Source: UBA7378 sp049611805
GTDB lineage: Bacteria; Pseudomonadota; Alphaproteobacteria; RS24
Reading direction: 5' to 3'
DNA: 64,000 nt
Assembly: GCA_049611805.1 (NCBI GenBank)
Contig: JBMZAX010000012.1
Location: forward strand, 1-64,000
The position numbers and the translations under genes are program-made. The notes under the pieces are model-generated. The model worked only from the letters and a program-made list of their open reading frames with translations, was not told the origin of the DNA and ran no database searches. Each line of letters begins with the position of its first letter. Position 1 is the stretch's first letter. This document shows, piece by piece, positions 17,045-26,741 of the stretch.

Positions 17045-17302
17045 CTAGTCACCCTCCAGCAAACTGTCAATTTGCCCCATCACTTTTTCGATTTGCTGCG
17101 CCCCCCGACGGCAACGCGCATCAAGTTCCTGATTGTGTTTTTTCAGGGCAGATACTTCGGCGCGCAAATGTGCGCATTGATTGTCCAGTTCAGCCGTCTT
17201 TGCGCGCGCCGCATCTTCGCTCCGGCGGGTTTGATGCACCCCGGCTCCCAATTTTTCCAGCGCCGTATGCAAACGGTCCAATGCAGGTTCGATTTTTGTC
17301 AT
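17045..17302 (-). CDS. Small coiled-coil protein, DUF4164-like
   Basis: An 85-residue acidic protein that is one continuous predicted coiled coil (ALDRLHTALEKLGAG ... LRAEVSALKKHNQELDARC ... IEKVMGQIDSLLEGD). Small DUF4164-type proteins are found beside zapA in many Alphaproteobacteria, often as a ZapB-like companion; the function here is inferred only from position. GAGG lies 6 nt before the ATG, and a sigma70-like promoter lies just upstream, making this the probable first gene of the zapA-6S unit. Confidence 0.8.
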   Translation of the reverse strand: MTKIEPALDRLHTALEKLGAGVHQTRRSEDAARAKTAELDNQCAHLRAEVSALKKHNQELDARCRRGAQQIEKVMGQIDSLLEGD

Positions 17303-17319
17303 TAAACACCTCTATCCAC

Positions 17320-17349
17320 AACATAGTCGCTGGGTGGAAATAGCGTCAA
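17320..17349 (-). promoter_or_regulatory. Sigma70-like promoter for the DUF4164-zapA unit
   Basis: On the minus strand TTGACG (17349-17344) is followed after 18 bp by TATGTT (17325-17320), a few bases before the GAGG site of the coiled-coil gene. Spacing and sequence fit a housekeeping promoter, but it rests on pattern alone. Confidence 0.45.
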
Positions 17350-17505
17350 CAGTTGAACAGGGCGGCGTGGCGCGCAAGGAGTTTTATTAGGGGACTTTTG
17401 GCAGAGAATCGGGCATTGACTCAGAGGTTGCAGACGGCCATTGTGCGGCGCGGAAAAAAGAGGCTCGCCGCTAGGCCCCTTTTTAAATGTGTGAGGATCG
17501 CGAAT

Positions 17506-19536
17506 ATGCCAGATACGGGCGAAACGACCGATAATCGAAACACCAGCAAAGATACACAGCCCATGCCTTTGCGCGCGATGGCAAATGCCATTCGCGCCTT
17601 GTCCATGGATGCGGTTGAAGCGGCAAAATCCGGCCATCCGGGGCTGCCCATGGGGGCCGCCGACATAGCCACGGTTCTGTATACGAAATTTTTGAAAATC
17701 GACCCGCTGGCTCCCGACTGGCCCGACCGCGACCGATTTGTTCTGTCCGCCGGTCACGGCTCGATGTTGCAATATGCGCTGCATCACCTGCTGGGCTTCA
17801 AGGACATGACAATCGAGGAAATCAAGAATTTCCGCCAGCTTGGCGCGCGCACGGCCGGTCATCCGGAATATGGCCATGCCGCAGGCATTGAAACCACAAC
17901 CGGCCCGCTTGGGCAGGGCATTTCCACGGCTGTCGGCATGGCGCTGGCCGAACGCATGATGAATGCGCGCTTTGGCGACGACCTTGTTGACCATTATACT
18001 TACGTGCTGGCCTCGGACGGCGATTTGATGGAAGGCATCAGCCATGAGGCCATCAGCATTGCCGGACACATGAAACTTGCCCGCCTCATTGTTTTATACG
18101 ACGACAACAACATCACCATTGACGGGTCGCTTGATCTGGCCGAGTCCGGTGATGCGCTGGCGCGTTTTGAGGCCGCGGGCTGGAATGCGGTGCGTATTGA
18201 CGGGCATGATTTCGAGGCGATTGAAGATGCGATTGCCGCCGCGCAAAACAGCGACAAGCCGAGCCTGATTGCCTGCCGCACGGTGATCGGCTATGGCGCG
18301 CCCAACAAGCAGGGCACATCCGGCGTGCATGGCGCGCCTTTGGGCGATGACGAGATTGGCCTGACCCGCGAAACGCTGGGGTGGGATGCACCGGCCTTTG
18401 AAATACCGGCAGAACTGCGCGATGCCTGGCGCATGGCGGGCCGTGCGCATGCCTCGGCGCGCAAAGCCTGGGAGCAGCGTTTGGCCGAACAATCCGCCGA
18501 AACGCGCAACCGCTTTGAGCGCGTGATTGCCGGCGACCTGCCATCGGGGCTTGATTCCGCTGTCGACAGTTACAAAAAACAGCTCGCGGAAGAAAAACCG
18601 GTCTGGGCGACACGCAAAGCCTCCGAATCCGTATTGAAAGCCATTGTTCCGGCGGTGCCGGAAATGATTGGCGGGTCTGCCGACCTGACCGGCTCGAACA
18701 ATACACGCACGCCCGAACAGGAAACCGTATCGGCGGAGAATTTCAACGGCAGCTTTGTGCATTGGGGCATTCGCGAACACGCCATGGCGGCGGCGATGAA
18801 CGGCATGGCCCTGCATGGCGGGTTCATTCCCTATTCCGGCACATTTTTGGTGTTTTCAGACTATTCGCGCCCGGCCATCCGGCTTTCGGCGCTGATGGAA
18901 CAGCGCACCATCCACGTCATGACGCATGACAGTATCGGCCTCGGTGAAGACGGCCCCACCCACCAGCCGGTTGAGCATTTGGCCGCATTGCGCGCCATGC
19001 CGAATGTCAATGTTTTCCGCCCGGCCGACGCCATTGAGACGCTGGAATGCTGGCAACTTGCGCTACAGGCCAAGAAAACAACCAGCATATTGGCGCTGAC
19101 ACGGCAGGGCTTGCCGCCCTATCGCGATTATGAAGAGCGCAATTTATGCGCGGCCGGGGCTTATGAGCTGGCCGCGGCCGGAAAGAACCCGCAAGTCACC
19201 ATTATGGCATCGGGCTCGGAAGTTCAGCTTGCCATGCAGGCGCTCGAAAAATTGCGCGACCTCGATATTTCGGCGCGGGTTATTTCCGTGCCCTGCATGG
19301 AGCTTTTTGCCCAGCAAAGCGCGAGCGCGCAGGCCGACATTATCGGTGATGCGCCCTTGCGTATTGCTGTCGAAGCGGCGGTGCAACAAAGCTGGGACAG
19401 ATATTTGCGCCCCGGCGATATTTTCATCGGCATGGAAGGATTTGGTGCCAGCGCGCCCGCCGACCAGCTGTTTCAGCATTTTGGCATCACGGCTGACGCC
19501 ATTGTCGCCGCGGCGCAAAAACACAGTCAAAACTAA
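17506..19536 (+). CDS. tkt: Transketolase
   Basis: Thiamine-diphosphate enzyme that exchanges two-carbon units in the pentose phosphate pathway. The 676 residues show the N-terminal SGHPGLPMGAADIATVLY, the TPP motif ASDGDLMEGISHEAISIAGHM followed by DDNNITIDG, the pyrimidine domain HWGIREHAMAAAMNGM, and a C-terminal transketolase domain with TRQGLP. The ATG at 17506 has GAGGA 8 nt upstream; an in-frame extension to 17353 is Arg-rich and not part of the fold. It begins the tkt-gap-pgk-fba run. Confidence 0.97.
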   Translation: MPDTGETTDNRNTSKDTQPMPLRAMANAIRALSMDAVEAAKSGHPGLPMGAADIATVLYTKFLKIDPLAPDWPDRDRFVLSAGHGSMLQYALHHLLGFKDMTIEEIKNFRQLGARTAGHPEYGHAAGIETTTGPLGQGISTAVGMALAERMMNARFGDDLVDHYTYVLASDGDLMEGISHEAISIAGHMKLARLIVLYDDNNITIDGSLDLAESGDALARFEAAGWNAVRIDGHDFEAIEDAIAAAQNSDKPSLIACRTVIGYGAPNKQGTSGVHGAPLGDDEIGLTRETLGWDAPAFEIPAELRDAWRMAGRAHASARKAWEQRLAEQSAETRNRFERVIAGDLPSGLDSAVDSYKKQLAEEKPVWATRKASESVLKAIVPAVPEMIGGSADLTGSNNTRTPEQETVSAENFNGSFVHWGIREHAMAAAMNGMALHGGFIPYSGTFLVFSDYSRPAIRLSALMEQRTIHVMTHDSIGLGEDGPTHQPVEHLAALRAMPNVNVFRPADAIETLECWQLALQAKKTTSILALTRQGLPPYRDYEERNLCAAGAYELAAAGKNPQVTIMASGSEVQLAMQALEKLRDLDISARVISVPCMELFAQQSASAQADIIGDAPLRIAVEAAVQQSWDRYLRPGDIFIGMEGFGASAPADQLFQHFGITADAIVAAAQKHSQN

Positions 19537-19559
19537 CATCAGACCGAAAGAGGGAAAAA

Positions 19560-20567
19560 ATGGCAATTAATGTAGCGATCAACGGGTTTGGGCGGATTGG
19601 CCGTCTGGTTCTGCGGGGAATTATCGAAAGTGGCCGCAAGGACATCAATGTGGTCGCCATCAATGATCTGGGCACGGTCGATGCCAATGCTCACATGCTG
19701 CAATATGACAGTATTCACGGGCCGCTTAACGCCAAAGTGCGCGCAACGAAAACCGGCCTGAATATTGGCGGGCGCGGCATTAAGGTTCTGGCCGAACGCG
19801 ACCCCGCCAATTTGCCGTGGGAAAAAATGGGCGTTGATGTGGCGCTGGAATGCACCGGCCTGTTTACCAATCGTGACGATGCGGCCAAGCATATTGAAGC
19901 AGGTGCCAAGCGCGTTCTCGTCAGCGCACCGGCGGGCAATGCCGACCTGACTGTGGTTTACGGCGTGAATGACAAAAAACTGCGCAAGAGCCACAAAGTT
20001 GTTTCCAACGCCTCATGCACCACCAATTGTCTGGCACCGGTGGCGCAAGTGCTGAACAAAACCTGCGGCATTGCGCGCGGTTATATGACGACGGTGCATG
20101 CCTTTACCGGCGACCAGCGCACGGTCGATACGCTGCACAGCGATTTGCGCCGCGCACGCGCCGCGTCATTGTCAATGGTCCCGACCTCCACAGGTGCCGC
20201 CAAAGCCGTCGGGCTGGTGCTGCCCGAACTGGCCGGCAAGCTGGACGGCACAGCCGTGCGTGTGCCGACGCCGAATGTGTCGATGATCGATCTGGTGTTC
20301 GAAGCCAAAAGCAAAACCACGGTCGAGGCCATCAATGCCGCGATTTCAAAAGCTGCGGCGGGGCCGCTCAAGGGTGTGTTGGGCGTGTGCGACCAGCCCA
20401 TGGTGTCGATTGATTTCAACCACAACCCGAATTCATCGACCTTTGACCTGACCCAGACACAAATTGTCGGCGGCAAGCTGGTGCGTGTCTTGAGCTGGTA
20501 TGACAATGAATGGGGCTTTGCCAATCGCATGAGCGACACCGCCGTTGCCATGGGCAAGCTGGGATAA
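19560..20567 (+). CDS. gap: Glyceraldehyde-3-phosphate dehydrogenase, type I
   Basis: Oxidises glyceraldehyde-3-phosphate to 1,3-bisphosphoglycerate. The 335 residues show the NAD-binding INGFGRIGRLVLR, Asp36 in AINDLG (indicating NAD preference), the catalytic Cys153 in SNASCTTNCLAP, and the C-terminal SWYDNEWGFANRM. It follows tkt after 23 bp with GAAAGAGGG as a ribosome-binding site and precedes pgk by 13 bp. Confidence 0.98.
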   Translation: MAINVAINGFGRIGRLVLRGIIESGRKDINVVAINDLGTVDANAHMLQYDSIHGPLNAKVRATKTGLNIGGRGIKVLAERDPANLPWEKMGVDVALECTGLFTNRDDAAKHIEAGAKRVLVSAPAGNADLTVVYGVNDKKLRKSHKVVSNASCTTNCLAPVAQVLNKTCGIARGYMTTVHAFTGDQRTVDTLHSDLRRARAASLSMVPTSTGAAKAVGLVLPELAGKLDGTAVRVPTPNVSMIDLVFEAKSKTTVEAINAAISKAAAGPLKGVLGVCDQPMVSIDFNHNPNSSTFDLTQTQIVGGKLVRVLSWYDNEWGFANRMSDTAVAMGKLG

Positions 20568-20580
20568 TTCTGGATACTCG

Positions 20581-21804
20581 ATGCAAGACTTCAGGCCGAT
20601 TGACCTGCTAAACGCGACGCATGAGCGGGGCAGCATTGTGCTTGTCCGTGCCGACCTCAATGTGCCGATTGACGATGCGGGAAATTTGCGCGACGCCACG
20701 CGGCTTGCGCGGCTTTTGCCGACGCTTGAAACACTGACATCCGCCGGTATGCGGGTCGGTATTTTGTCGCATTTTGGCCGGCCCAAAGGCGTCGCCGATG
20801 CGAGCCTCAGCTTGGGCCCCGTCGCGGCTGCCCTTGGGCAGTTAATGGGCGCGGAAATTGCTTTCGCCGAAGATTGCATAGGGCCAATGGCGGAGTCCGC
20901 CCTGACCGGTTTGCCCGAAGGCGGCATGTGCGTTCTGGAGAACACACGCTTTCACGCCGGCGAAGAAGCCGATGACGCTGATTTTGCCGCCGCGCTGGCC
21001 GCGCCCGCCCATGCTTATGTGAATGATGCGTTTTCAGCCGCCCACCGCGCGCATGCCTCAACACACGGGCTGGCAAAATTGCTGCCGGCCTATTGCGGGC
21101 TGGCCATGCAGGCCGAGCTTGCCGCTCTGGACAGCGCGCTGGGCAATCCGGCGCGTCCGCTGGTTGCCGTGGTTGGCGGTGCGAAAATTTCGACCAAGCT
21201 GGAGCTTATCGGCAATCTGACCCGCAAAGTTGACACGTTGATTATCGGTGGCGGCATGGCGAACACGTTTTTGGCCGCGCAAGGTGTCGGGATCGGCACA
21301 TCTTTGTGCGAAACCGGCATGCTTGATACGGCGCGCGCCATCACCACCGAGGCGGCGGCAAACGGGTGCCGCATTTTATTGCCCGCCGACGCCGTGGTGG
21401 CCCCGGCCTTTGCCGCGGGGCAATCCGGCACGCAAGTTGATATCGCCCAAGTGCCCGACGACCAAATGATACTTGATGCGGGCCCGCAGGCCGTCAAAGA
21501 TATATGCGCCGCATTTGACGACGCCCGGACGCTTATCTGGAACGGGCCGCTGGGCGCATTTGAAATCGCGCCCTTTGATGCGGCAACATCTGCCACCGCG
21601 CGCCATGCGGCCGCGCTTACCAAGGCGGGCGGTTTAAAATCCGTCGCCGGAGGCGGCGATACGGTGGCGGCGCTGAACCATGCCGGTGTGGTGGAGGATT
21701 TTTCCTATGTATCCACGGCGGGCGGCGCATTTTTGGAATGGCTTGAAGGCAAAAAGCTTCCGGGGGTGGAAGCACTGACTGAACAGGAGGAGACAGGCAA
21801 ATGA
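20581..21804 (+). CDS. pgk: Phosphoglycerate kinase
   Basis: Transfers the acyl phosphate of 1,3-bisphosphoglycerate to ADP. The 407 residues include VLVRADLNVPIDD, LSHFGRPKG, ENTRFHAGEE, VGGAKISTKLELIGNL, GGGMANTFLAAQG and the C-terminal SVAGGGDTVAAL. The start MQDFRPIDL at 20581 was chosen; the longer in-frame form would overlap the gap stop and lacks conservation. The stop overlaps the fba start by 4 bp. Confidence 0.97.
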   Translation: MQDFRPIDLLNATHERGSIVLVRADLNVPIDDAGNLRDATRLARLLPTLETLTSAGMRVGILSHFGRPKGVADASLSLGPVAAALGQLMGAEIAFAEDCIGPMAESALTGLPEGGMCVLENTRFHAGEEADDADFAAALAAPAHAYVNDAFSAAHRAHASTHGLAKLLPAYCGLAMQAELAALDSALGNPARPLVAVVGGAKISTKLELIGNLTRKVDTLIIGGGMANTFLAAQGVGIGTSLCETGMLDTARAITTEAAANGCRILLPADAVVAPAFAAGQSGTQVDIAQVPDDQMILDAGPQAVKDICAAFDDARTLIWNGPLGAFEIAPFDAATSATARHAAALTKAGGLKSVAGGGDTVAALNHAGVVEDFSYVSTAGGAFLEWLEGKKLPGVEALTEQEETGK

Positions 21805-22814
21805 ACAAGCAGGCACTGGAAACAATCGCGCAGGCAATGGTGGCGGACGGCAAAGGCATTCTTGCCGCCGATGAAAGCACCGGCACCATCAAAAAGCGCT
21901 TTGACAGTATCAATGTCGACTCGACCGAAGACAATCGCCGCGATTATCGCGAGATGCTTTTCCGCACGGACGACGCCATGCGCGACCATATTTCCGGCGT
22001 GATTTTGTTTGACGAAACCCTGCGCCAGAAAGCCGCCGACGGCACCCCGCTGGTTGAGGTCATTGCCGATACGGGCGCCCTGCCCGGCATCAAGGTCGAT
22101 GCCGGAGCCAAGCCGATGGCCGGACATGACGGCGAAATGGTGACGGAAGGGCTGGACGGCTTGCGCGACCGTTTGAGCGGATATCACGCGCTAGGCGCAA
22201 AATTTGCCAAATGGCGCGCGGTTATCAACATTGCCGACGGCCTGCCAAGTGCCGCCTGCCTCACCGCCAATACGCATGCGCTGGCGCGCTATGCGGCGCT
22301 GTGTCAGGAAGCCGAAATTGTGCCGATTGTCGAGCCGGAAGTCATTATGGATGGCACGCACACGGTCGAGCGCTGCTATGAGGTGACAACCGCCGCCTTA
22401 ACGGCGCTTTACGCGCAACTTGGCGAACAGGGCGTACATCTGGAAGGCACAGTTTTAAAACCCAATATGGTGGTGTCGGGGACTGAAAATTCGGTACAGG
22501 CCGGCATTGAGCAGGTGGCGGAAATGACGCTTGATTGCTTCCATAAATGTGTGCCGGAAGCCGTGCCGGGCATTGTGTTTTTGTCCGGCGGGCAGTCTGA
22601 CCAAGACGCAACGGCGCATCTTGATGCCATGAATAAAATTGGCGGCCTGCCGTGGAAACTCAGCTTTTCCTATGGCCGCGCATTGCAGGCCGCGCCCCTC
22701 AAGGCTTGGGGTGGCAAGGCTGAGAATATCGCCACGGCACAAGCGGCCTTTGCCCATCGCGCCAAAATGAACGGGCTTGCCGCGCGTGGTGCGTGGTCGG
22801 CCGATATGGAATAA
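21801..22814 (+). CDS. fba: Fructose-bisphosphate aldolase, class I
   Basis: Schiff-base aldolase interconverting fructose-1,6-bisphosphate with two triose phosphates. The 337 residues carry the class I signatures GILAADESTGTIKKRF near the N-terminus and HLEGTVLKPNMV with Lys220 as the likely Schiff-base lysine, plus FLSGGQSDQDA. No class II zinc motif is present. A GGAGGAG ribosome-binding site lies in the pgk end and the start overlaps pgk by 4 bp (ATGA). It is the last gene of the glycolytic run and converges on tlyA. Confidence 0.96.
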   Translation: MNKQALETIAQAMVADGKGILAADESTGTIKKRFDSINVDSTEDNRRDYREMLFRTDDAMRDHISGVILFDETLRQKAADGTPLVEVIADTGALPGIKVDAGAKPMAGHDGEMVTEGLDGLRDRLSGYHALGAKFAKWRAVINIADGLPSAACLTANTHALARYAALCQEAEIVPIVEPEVIMDGTHTVERCYEVTTAALTALYAQLGEQGVHLEGTVLKPNMVVSGTENSVQAGIEQVAEMTLDCFHKCVPEAVPGIVFLSGGQSDQDATAHLDAMNKIGGLPWKLSFSYGRALQAAPLKAWGGKAENIATAQAAFAHRAKMNGLAARGAWSADME

Positions 22815-22847
22815 GCCTCAAGCGCGCATTTCAATCTGGCGCGCGTC

Positions 22848-23618
22848 CTAGTCCGGTGCGCGGGCACCGAACAAAAACTCTTTATTGCCTTGCGGCCCGA
22901 CAATCGGGCTTGGGACAATCTCGGCGCCCTGCCAGTCGGGAAATGTCTCGGCGAACCATGCGGCGAAGTCTGCGCATACGCGCGCATGCACGCCCGCATC
23001 GCTGACGACACCGTTTTTGCCAATCGCCGCGCGACCGGCCTCAAATTGCGGCTTGATGAGCGCAACCATCCACCCGCCATCTGCAAGCAAGGCCATGGCG
23101 GGCGGCAGCACCAGCGACAGGCGAATAAAGCTGACATCGCAAACAAGGCAATTAGTTGGAATGGCAGGCGGCGTGAGGATATGGTCGCGCGTCAGCTCCC
23201 GCGCATTCACGCCCTCCAAATTGGTGACGCATGGGTGCCCCCGCAAATCGGAATGCAACTGGTCATGGCCGACATCGACGGCATAAACATGCGCCGCGCC
23301 GCGTTTCAACAACACATCCGTAAAGCCGCCGGTCGAAGCGCCCAGATCAATCGCGCATTTTCCGTCGGGGTCATAGCCGAACGCATCCAGCCCATGCGCC
23401 AGCTTGAGCCCGCCGCGCGACACATAATCATGACCCGCCCCGCTCACCTTGATTTCGGCATCGGCTTGGGTGGCGTGCGCCGCGCGTGTCATCACCTGTC
23501 CGTCAACCTGCACATGACCGGCTTTGATTGCCACTGTCGCGCGCGCACGGCTTTCAAAAAGCCCGCGCGTCACCAGTAAAACATCGAGGCGGGTTTTGGT
23601 TGAAATTGGCGGGTTCAC
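22848..23618 (-). CDS. tlyA: TlyA family rRNA (cytidine-2'-O)-methyltransferase
   Basis: TlyA-type enzymes 2'-O-methylate rRNA cytidines; some members were named haemolysins. The 256-residue form has an N-terminal S4 RNA-binding domain (TRLDVLLVTRGLFESRARATVAI) followed by an FtsJ-type methyltransferase domain with AIDLGASTGGFTDVLLKRGA as the SAM site. The GTG start at 23618 lies one base after the dxs stop; a longer in-frame form would overlap dxs by about 50 bp. The dxs-tlyA pair is common in Alphaproteobacteria. Confidence 0.92.
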   Translation of the reverse strand: MNPPISTKTRLDVLLVTRGLFESRARATVAIKAGHVQVDGQVMTRAAHATQADAEIKVSGAGHDYVSRGGLKLAHGLDAFGYDPDGKCAIDLGASTGGFTDVLLKRGAAHVYAVDVGHDQLHSDLRGHPCVTNLEGVNARELTRDHILTPPAIPTNCLVCDVSFIRLSLVLPPAMALLADGGWMVALIKPQFEAGRAAIGKNGVVSDAGVHARVCADFAAWFAETFPDWQGAEIVPSPIVGPQGNKEFLFGARAPD

Positions 23619-23619
23619 G

Positions 23620-25539
23620 TCAGGCGCGTTTTGGCAATGTCGGTTGGGCCGCACCCTTGCCCATAAGCTCACAAACGCGCGCGAAAATCTGTTCGGCGTT
23701 CAATCCGGCCACATCATACATTTTGGCCGGCGTGTCATGGTCGATATAGCTGTCGGGCAACTCCATGGAGCGGAATTTCAACCCAGTGTCCAAATGGCCC
23801 GCATTGGCGAGAAAATGCGCGACATGCGACCCAAAGCCGCCGACCGCGCCCTCTTCAATCGTGAACAGCGCCTCGTGCTCACGCGCCATGCGCGCAATCA
23901 GGTCAACATCCAGCGGCTTCATGAACCGCGCATCGACAACGCTTGTGCGCCAGCCCTCGGCATCCAGCCTTTCGGCGGCCTGCACGGCGTGTTCCAGCCG
24001 CGTGCCATAGCTCAGAAGGCATATACGGCCACCTTCGCGGATGACGCGACCCTTGCCAATTTCGAGCGGCGTGCCGCGCGCGGGCAAGGCCAGCCCGACA
24101 GCTTCGCCGCGCGGATAGCGCACGGCGGACGGGCCTTCATCATAAAGGGCTTGTGTCGCCACCATATGCATCAGTTCCACCTCATCGGCGGCCGCCATCA
24201 GCATCATATTCGGCACCGTGCCCAGATAGGCCGGATCAAATGCGCCGGCATGGGTCGGCCCGTCGGCACCGACAAGGCCGGCACGGTCTATGGCAAAACG
24301 CACGGGCAGATTTTGCAGCGCCACATCATGAATAACCTGGTCATAAGCGCGTTGCAGAAAGGTCGAATAAATCGCGGCAAAAGGCTTGAAGCCTTCCGTC
24401 GCCAGCCCGGCGGCAAAGGTTACGCCATGCTGTTCGGCAATGCCGACATCAAAACAGCGCGCCGGAAACGCTTCGGCGAATTTATCAAGGCCGGTGCCCG
24501 ACGGCATGGCCGCGGTAATGCCGACAATTTTTTCGTCATGGGCGGCCTCGGCAATCAGCGCTTTGGCAAAAACGGATGTATAGCTCGCCGCTTTGGGCTC
24601 CGCCTTGGACTGAACCCCGGTGACCACATCAAATTTGGAGACCCCGTGATATTTGTCGCTGGCCGCTTCGGCGGGTGCATAGCCGTGCCCTTTTTTGGTC
24701 ACCACATGAATGAGCGTCGGGCCGTCGCCGGTTTTGCGAACATTTTGCAAGACCGGCCTAAGATGGTCGAGATTGTGCCCGTCGACCGGGCCGACATAGT
24801 AAAAACCCATTTCCTCAAACAAGGTGCCGCCCGTGGCGAGCCCGCGCGCATATTCTTCAATCTGGCGGGCTTTTTCCTCAATGCCGTCCGAGAACATGCC
24901 CGCCACCCCTTTGGCGAACCGGCGCATGGATTTATAAGTCGTGCCTGAAAGCAGGCGCGCGAGATAGGCGCTCATGGCACCGACGGGCGGCGCGATTGAC
25001 ATGTCATTGTCGTTCAGAATAACGATAAGCCGGTTTTTCATCGCACCGGCATTGTTCATGGCCTCAAACGCCATGCCTGCGCTCATCGCCCCGTCGCCAA
25101 TAACGGCGATGACGTGATTGTCATTGTCCATGAGATCACGCGCCACGGCCATGCCGAGACCGGCGGAAATCGATGTCGAACTATGCGCCGCACCGAACGG
25201 GTCGTAGACACTTTCAGCCCGCTTGGTAAAGCCGGAAAGCCCGCCGCCTTTTCGCAAAGTGCGTATGCGGTCGCGCCGTCCGGTCAGAATCTTGTGCGGA
25301 TAGGCCTGATGCCCGACATCCCAGATAATCCTGTCTTCGGGCGTGTTGAACACATGGTGCAATGCCACGGTCAGCTCGACCACGCCCAGCCCCGCGCCCA
25401 GATGCCCGCCGGTTTCCGACACGGCCGAAATGGTTTCGTGGCGCAATTCGTCGGCAAGCTGGCGCAGATCTTCGCTCGGCAATTCACGCAAATCCGCCGG
25501 ATTTGTGATTTTGTCAAGAAGAGGGGTCGGGGGCGTCAT
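23620..25539 (-). CDS. dxs: 1-deoxy-D-xylulose-5-phosphate synthase
   Basis: First enzyme of the MEP isoprenoid pathway, also feeding thiamine and pyridoxal. The 639 residues show GGHLGAGLGVVELTVALHHVF, WDVGHQAYPHKILTGR, the TPP motif VIGDGAMSAGMAFEAMN, then the transketolase-like pyrimidine domain (DVGIAEQHGVTFAAG) and AIDRAGLVGADGPTHAGAFD. It sits between ispA/xseB and tlyA, the classical xseB-ispA-dxs-tlyA order. Confidence 0.98.
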   Translation of the reverse strand: MTPPTPLLDKITNPADLRELPSEDLRQLADELRHETISAVSETGGHLGAGLGVVELTVALHHVFNTPEDRIIWDVGHQAYPHKILTGRRDRIRTLRKGGGLSGFTKRAESVYDPFGAAHSSTSISAGLGMAVARDLMDNDNHVIAVIGDGAMSAGMAFEAMNNAGAMKNRLIVILNDNDMSIAPPVGAMSAYLARLLSGTTYKSMRRFAKGVAGMFSDGIEEKARQIEEYARGLATGGTLFEEMGFYYVGPVDGHNLDHLRPVLQNVRKTGDGPTLIHVVTKKGHGYAPAEAASDKYHGVSKFDVVTGVQSKAEPKAASYTSVFAKALIAEAAHDEKIVGITAAMPSGTGLDKFAEAFPARCFDVGIAEQHGVTFAAGLATEGFKPFAAIYSTFLQRAYDQVIHDVALQNLPVRFAIDRAGLVGADGPTHAGAFDPAYLGTVPNMMLMAAADEVELMHMVATQALYDEGPSAVRYPRGEAVGLALPARGTPLEIGKGRVIREGGRICLLSYGTRLEHAVQAAERLDAEGWRTSVVDARFMKPLDVDLIARMAREHEALFTIEEGAVGGFGSHVAHFLANAGHLDTGLKFRSMELPDSYIDHDTPAKMYDVAGLNAEQIFARVCELMGKGAAQPTLPKRA

Positions 25540-25571
25540 CGGGTTCCTCGAATTGAATTGAGGCGTTTGTA

Positions 25572-26459
25572 TCAGCTTCGCCGCTGAATAACAAATGCGG
25601 CAGCTTCGCGCAGCGGGTCGGCGCGTTCGCCGAAGGCATCGAGATAGCCCACCGCCTGATGCGACAATTGCAGCGCCTGTTCGCGCGCGCGTTCCACCCC
25701 CAGCAAGGAAACGAATGTGCTTTTGTCCTGGGCGTCATCTTTGCCGACAGATTTGCCCAAAATATCGGCGTCGCCCTCAATATCCAGCACATCATCGGCG
25801 ATTTGATAGGCCAGCCCGATATCATGGGCAAAGCCCGCCAACGCGTGGCGTTCGTTCGCCTCGGCACCGCCCAAAACGGCTCCGGCATCAACCGCGAAAC
25901 TGATGAGCGCGCCGGTTTTCATTTTCTGCAACCGCGTCAGGCCACCGGCATCCAGCGTGTCGCGCGCCGCCATCATATCAATCATCTGCCCGCCGACCAT
26001 GCCTTGCATGCCCGACGCGCGCGCCAGCCCCGCAACCAGATCAAGGCGCGTGGTCACGGTGTTGTGCGTGGCTTCGTCGGACAATATTTCAAAGGCAAGG
26101 CTTATCAGCGCATCGCCCGCCAGTATCGCGGTCGCCTCGTCAAAGGCCTTGTGCAGGGCCGGCTTGCCGCGCCGCATATCATCATCATCCATGCAGGGCA
26201 GATCGTCATGGATAAGCGAATAGCAATGAATACACTCAATCGCGCTCGCCACGCGAATGGCGGTGGGTTCCGGTGCGTCGAAAATTTGCGCAGATGCCAG
26301 ACATAAAAAAGGGCGAAACCCTTTGCCGTCGGCAAGAACCGTGTAGCGCATGGCTTCATATAGGCGCCCCTCATGCCCGTCGGGCACGGCCAAAAGCGCG
26401 TCCAGTGCTGTGTTTACTTGCCCGGCTGCATGTTGCAACAGCTTTTGAAAGCCGGACAT
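25572..26459 (-). CDS. ispA: Short-chain polyprenyl (farnesyl) diphosphate synthase
   Basis: Condenses IPP with allylic diphosphates, normally to farnesyl diphosphate. The 295 residues carry the first aspartate-rich motif LIHDDLPCMDDDDMRRGKP and the second GLAYQIADDVLD. The length and the x-rich DD(PCMD)DD loop fit the bacterial IspA group. It lies 9 bp after xseB and upstream of dxs. Exact chain length (FPP versus GGPP) cannot be settled from sequence alone. Confidence 0.94.
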   Translation of the reverse strand: MSGFQKLLQHAAGQVNTALDALLAVPDGHEGRLYEAMRYTVLADGKGFRPFLCLASAQIFDAPEPTAIRVASAIECIHCYSLIHDDLPCMDDDDMRRGKPALHKAFDEATAILAGDALISLAFEILSDEATHNTVTTRLDLVAGLARASGMQGMVGGQMIDMMAARDTLDAGGLTRLQKMKTGALISFAVDAGAVLGGAEANERHALAGFAHDIGLAYQIADDVLDIEGDADILGKSVGKDDAQDKSTFVSLLGVERAREQALQLSHQAVGYLDAFGERADPLREAAAFVIQRRS

Positions 26460-26468
26460 GTGTTTGCC

Positions 26469-26723
26469 CTATTCCTCGTCCAGCGGTTGCGTGCCAGCAC
26501 CGCCGTCGGAAATTTTTTCGATACGCATTTGCGCATCGCGCAATTTTTCATCGCAATAGGCGCGCAATTGGCTGCCGCGCTGATAAATCTCAATGGAGGC
26601 TTCAAGCGCAACATCGCCGCGCTCCAGACGCTCGACAATGGTTTCAAGCTCGGCCAGCGCCGCCTCGAAACTCAATTCGCGAATATCTTCTGCAATCTCG
26701 ATTTTTCCGTCATCTGCCATCAT
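26469..26723 (-). CDS. xseB: Exodeoxyribonuclease VII small subunit
   Basis: Small regulatory subunit of ExoVII. The 84 residues contain the family core SFEAALAELETIVERLERGDVALEASIEIYQRG, a two-helix hairpin. The C-terminus is acidic and Asp/Glu-rich, as usual. It is the first gene of xseB-ispA-dxs-tlyA and follows the MBL-fold gene closely. Confidence 0.95.
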   Translation of the reverse strand: MMADDGKIEIAEDIRELSFEAALAELETIVERLERGDVALEASIEIYQRGSQLRAYCDEKLRDAQMRIEKISDGGAGTQPLDEE

Positions 26724-26741
26724 GTCTCCCCATGCGCGTGG

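Noticed and set aside
17445..17484. GC-rich stem (GCGGCG/CGCCGC) followed by T5 just before tkt as an attenuator
   Set aside because: The loop is long and the T-run starts 8 nt after the stem, so it does not fit an intrinsic terminator.
23524..24948. 474-codon plus-strand open frame opposite dxs
   Set aside because: It is a mirror of the dxs coding frame, with no domain and no ribosome-binding site.
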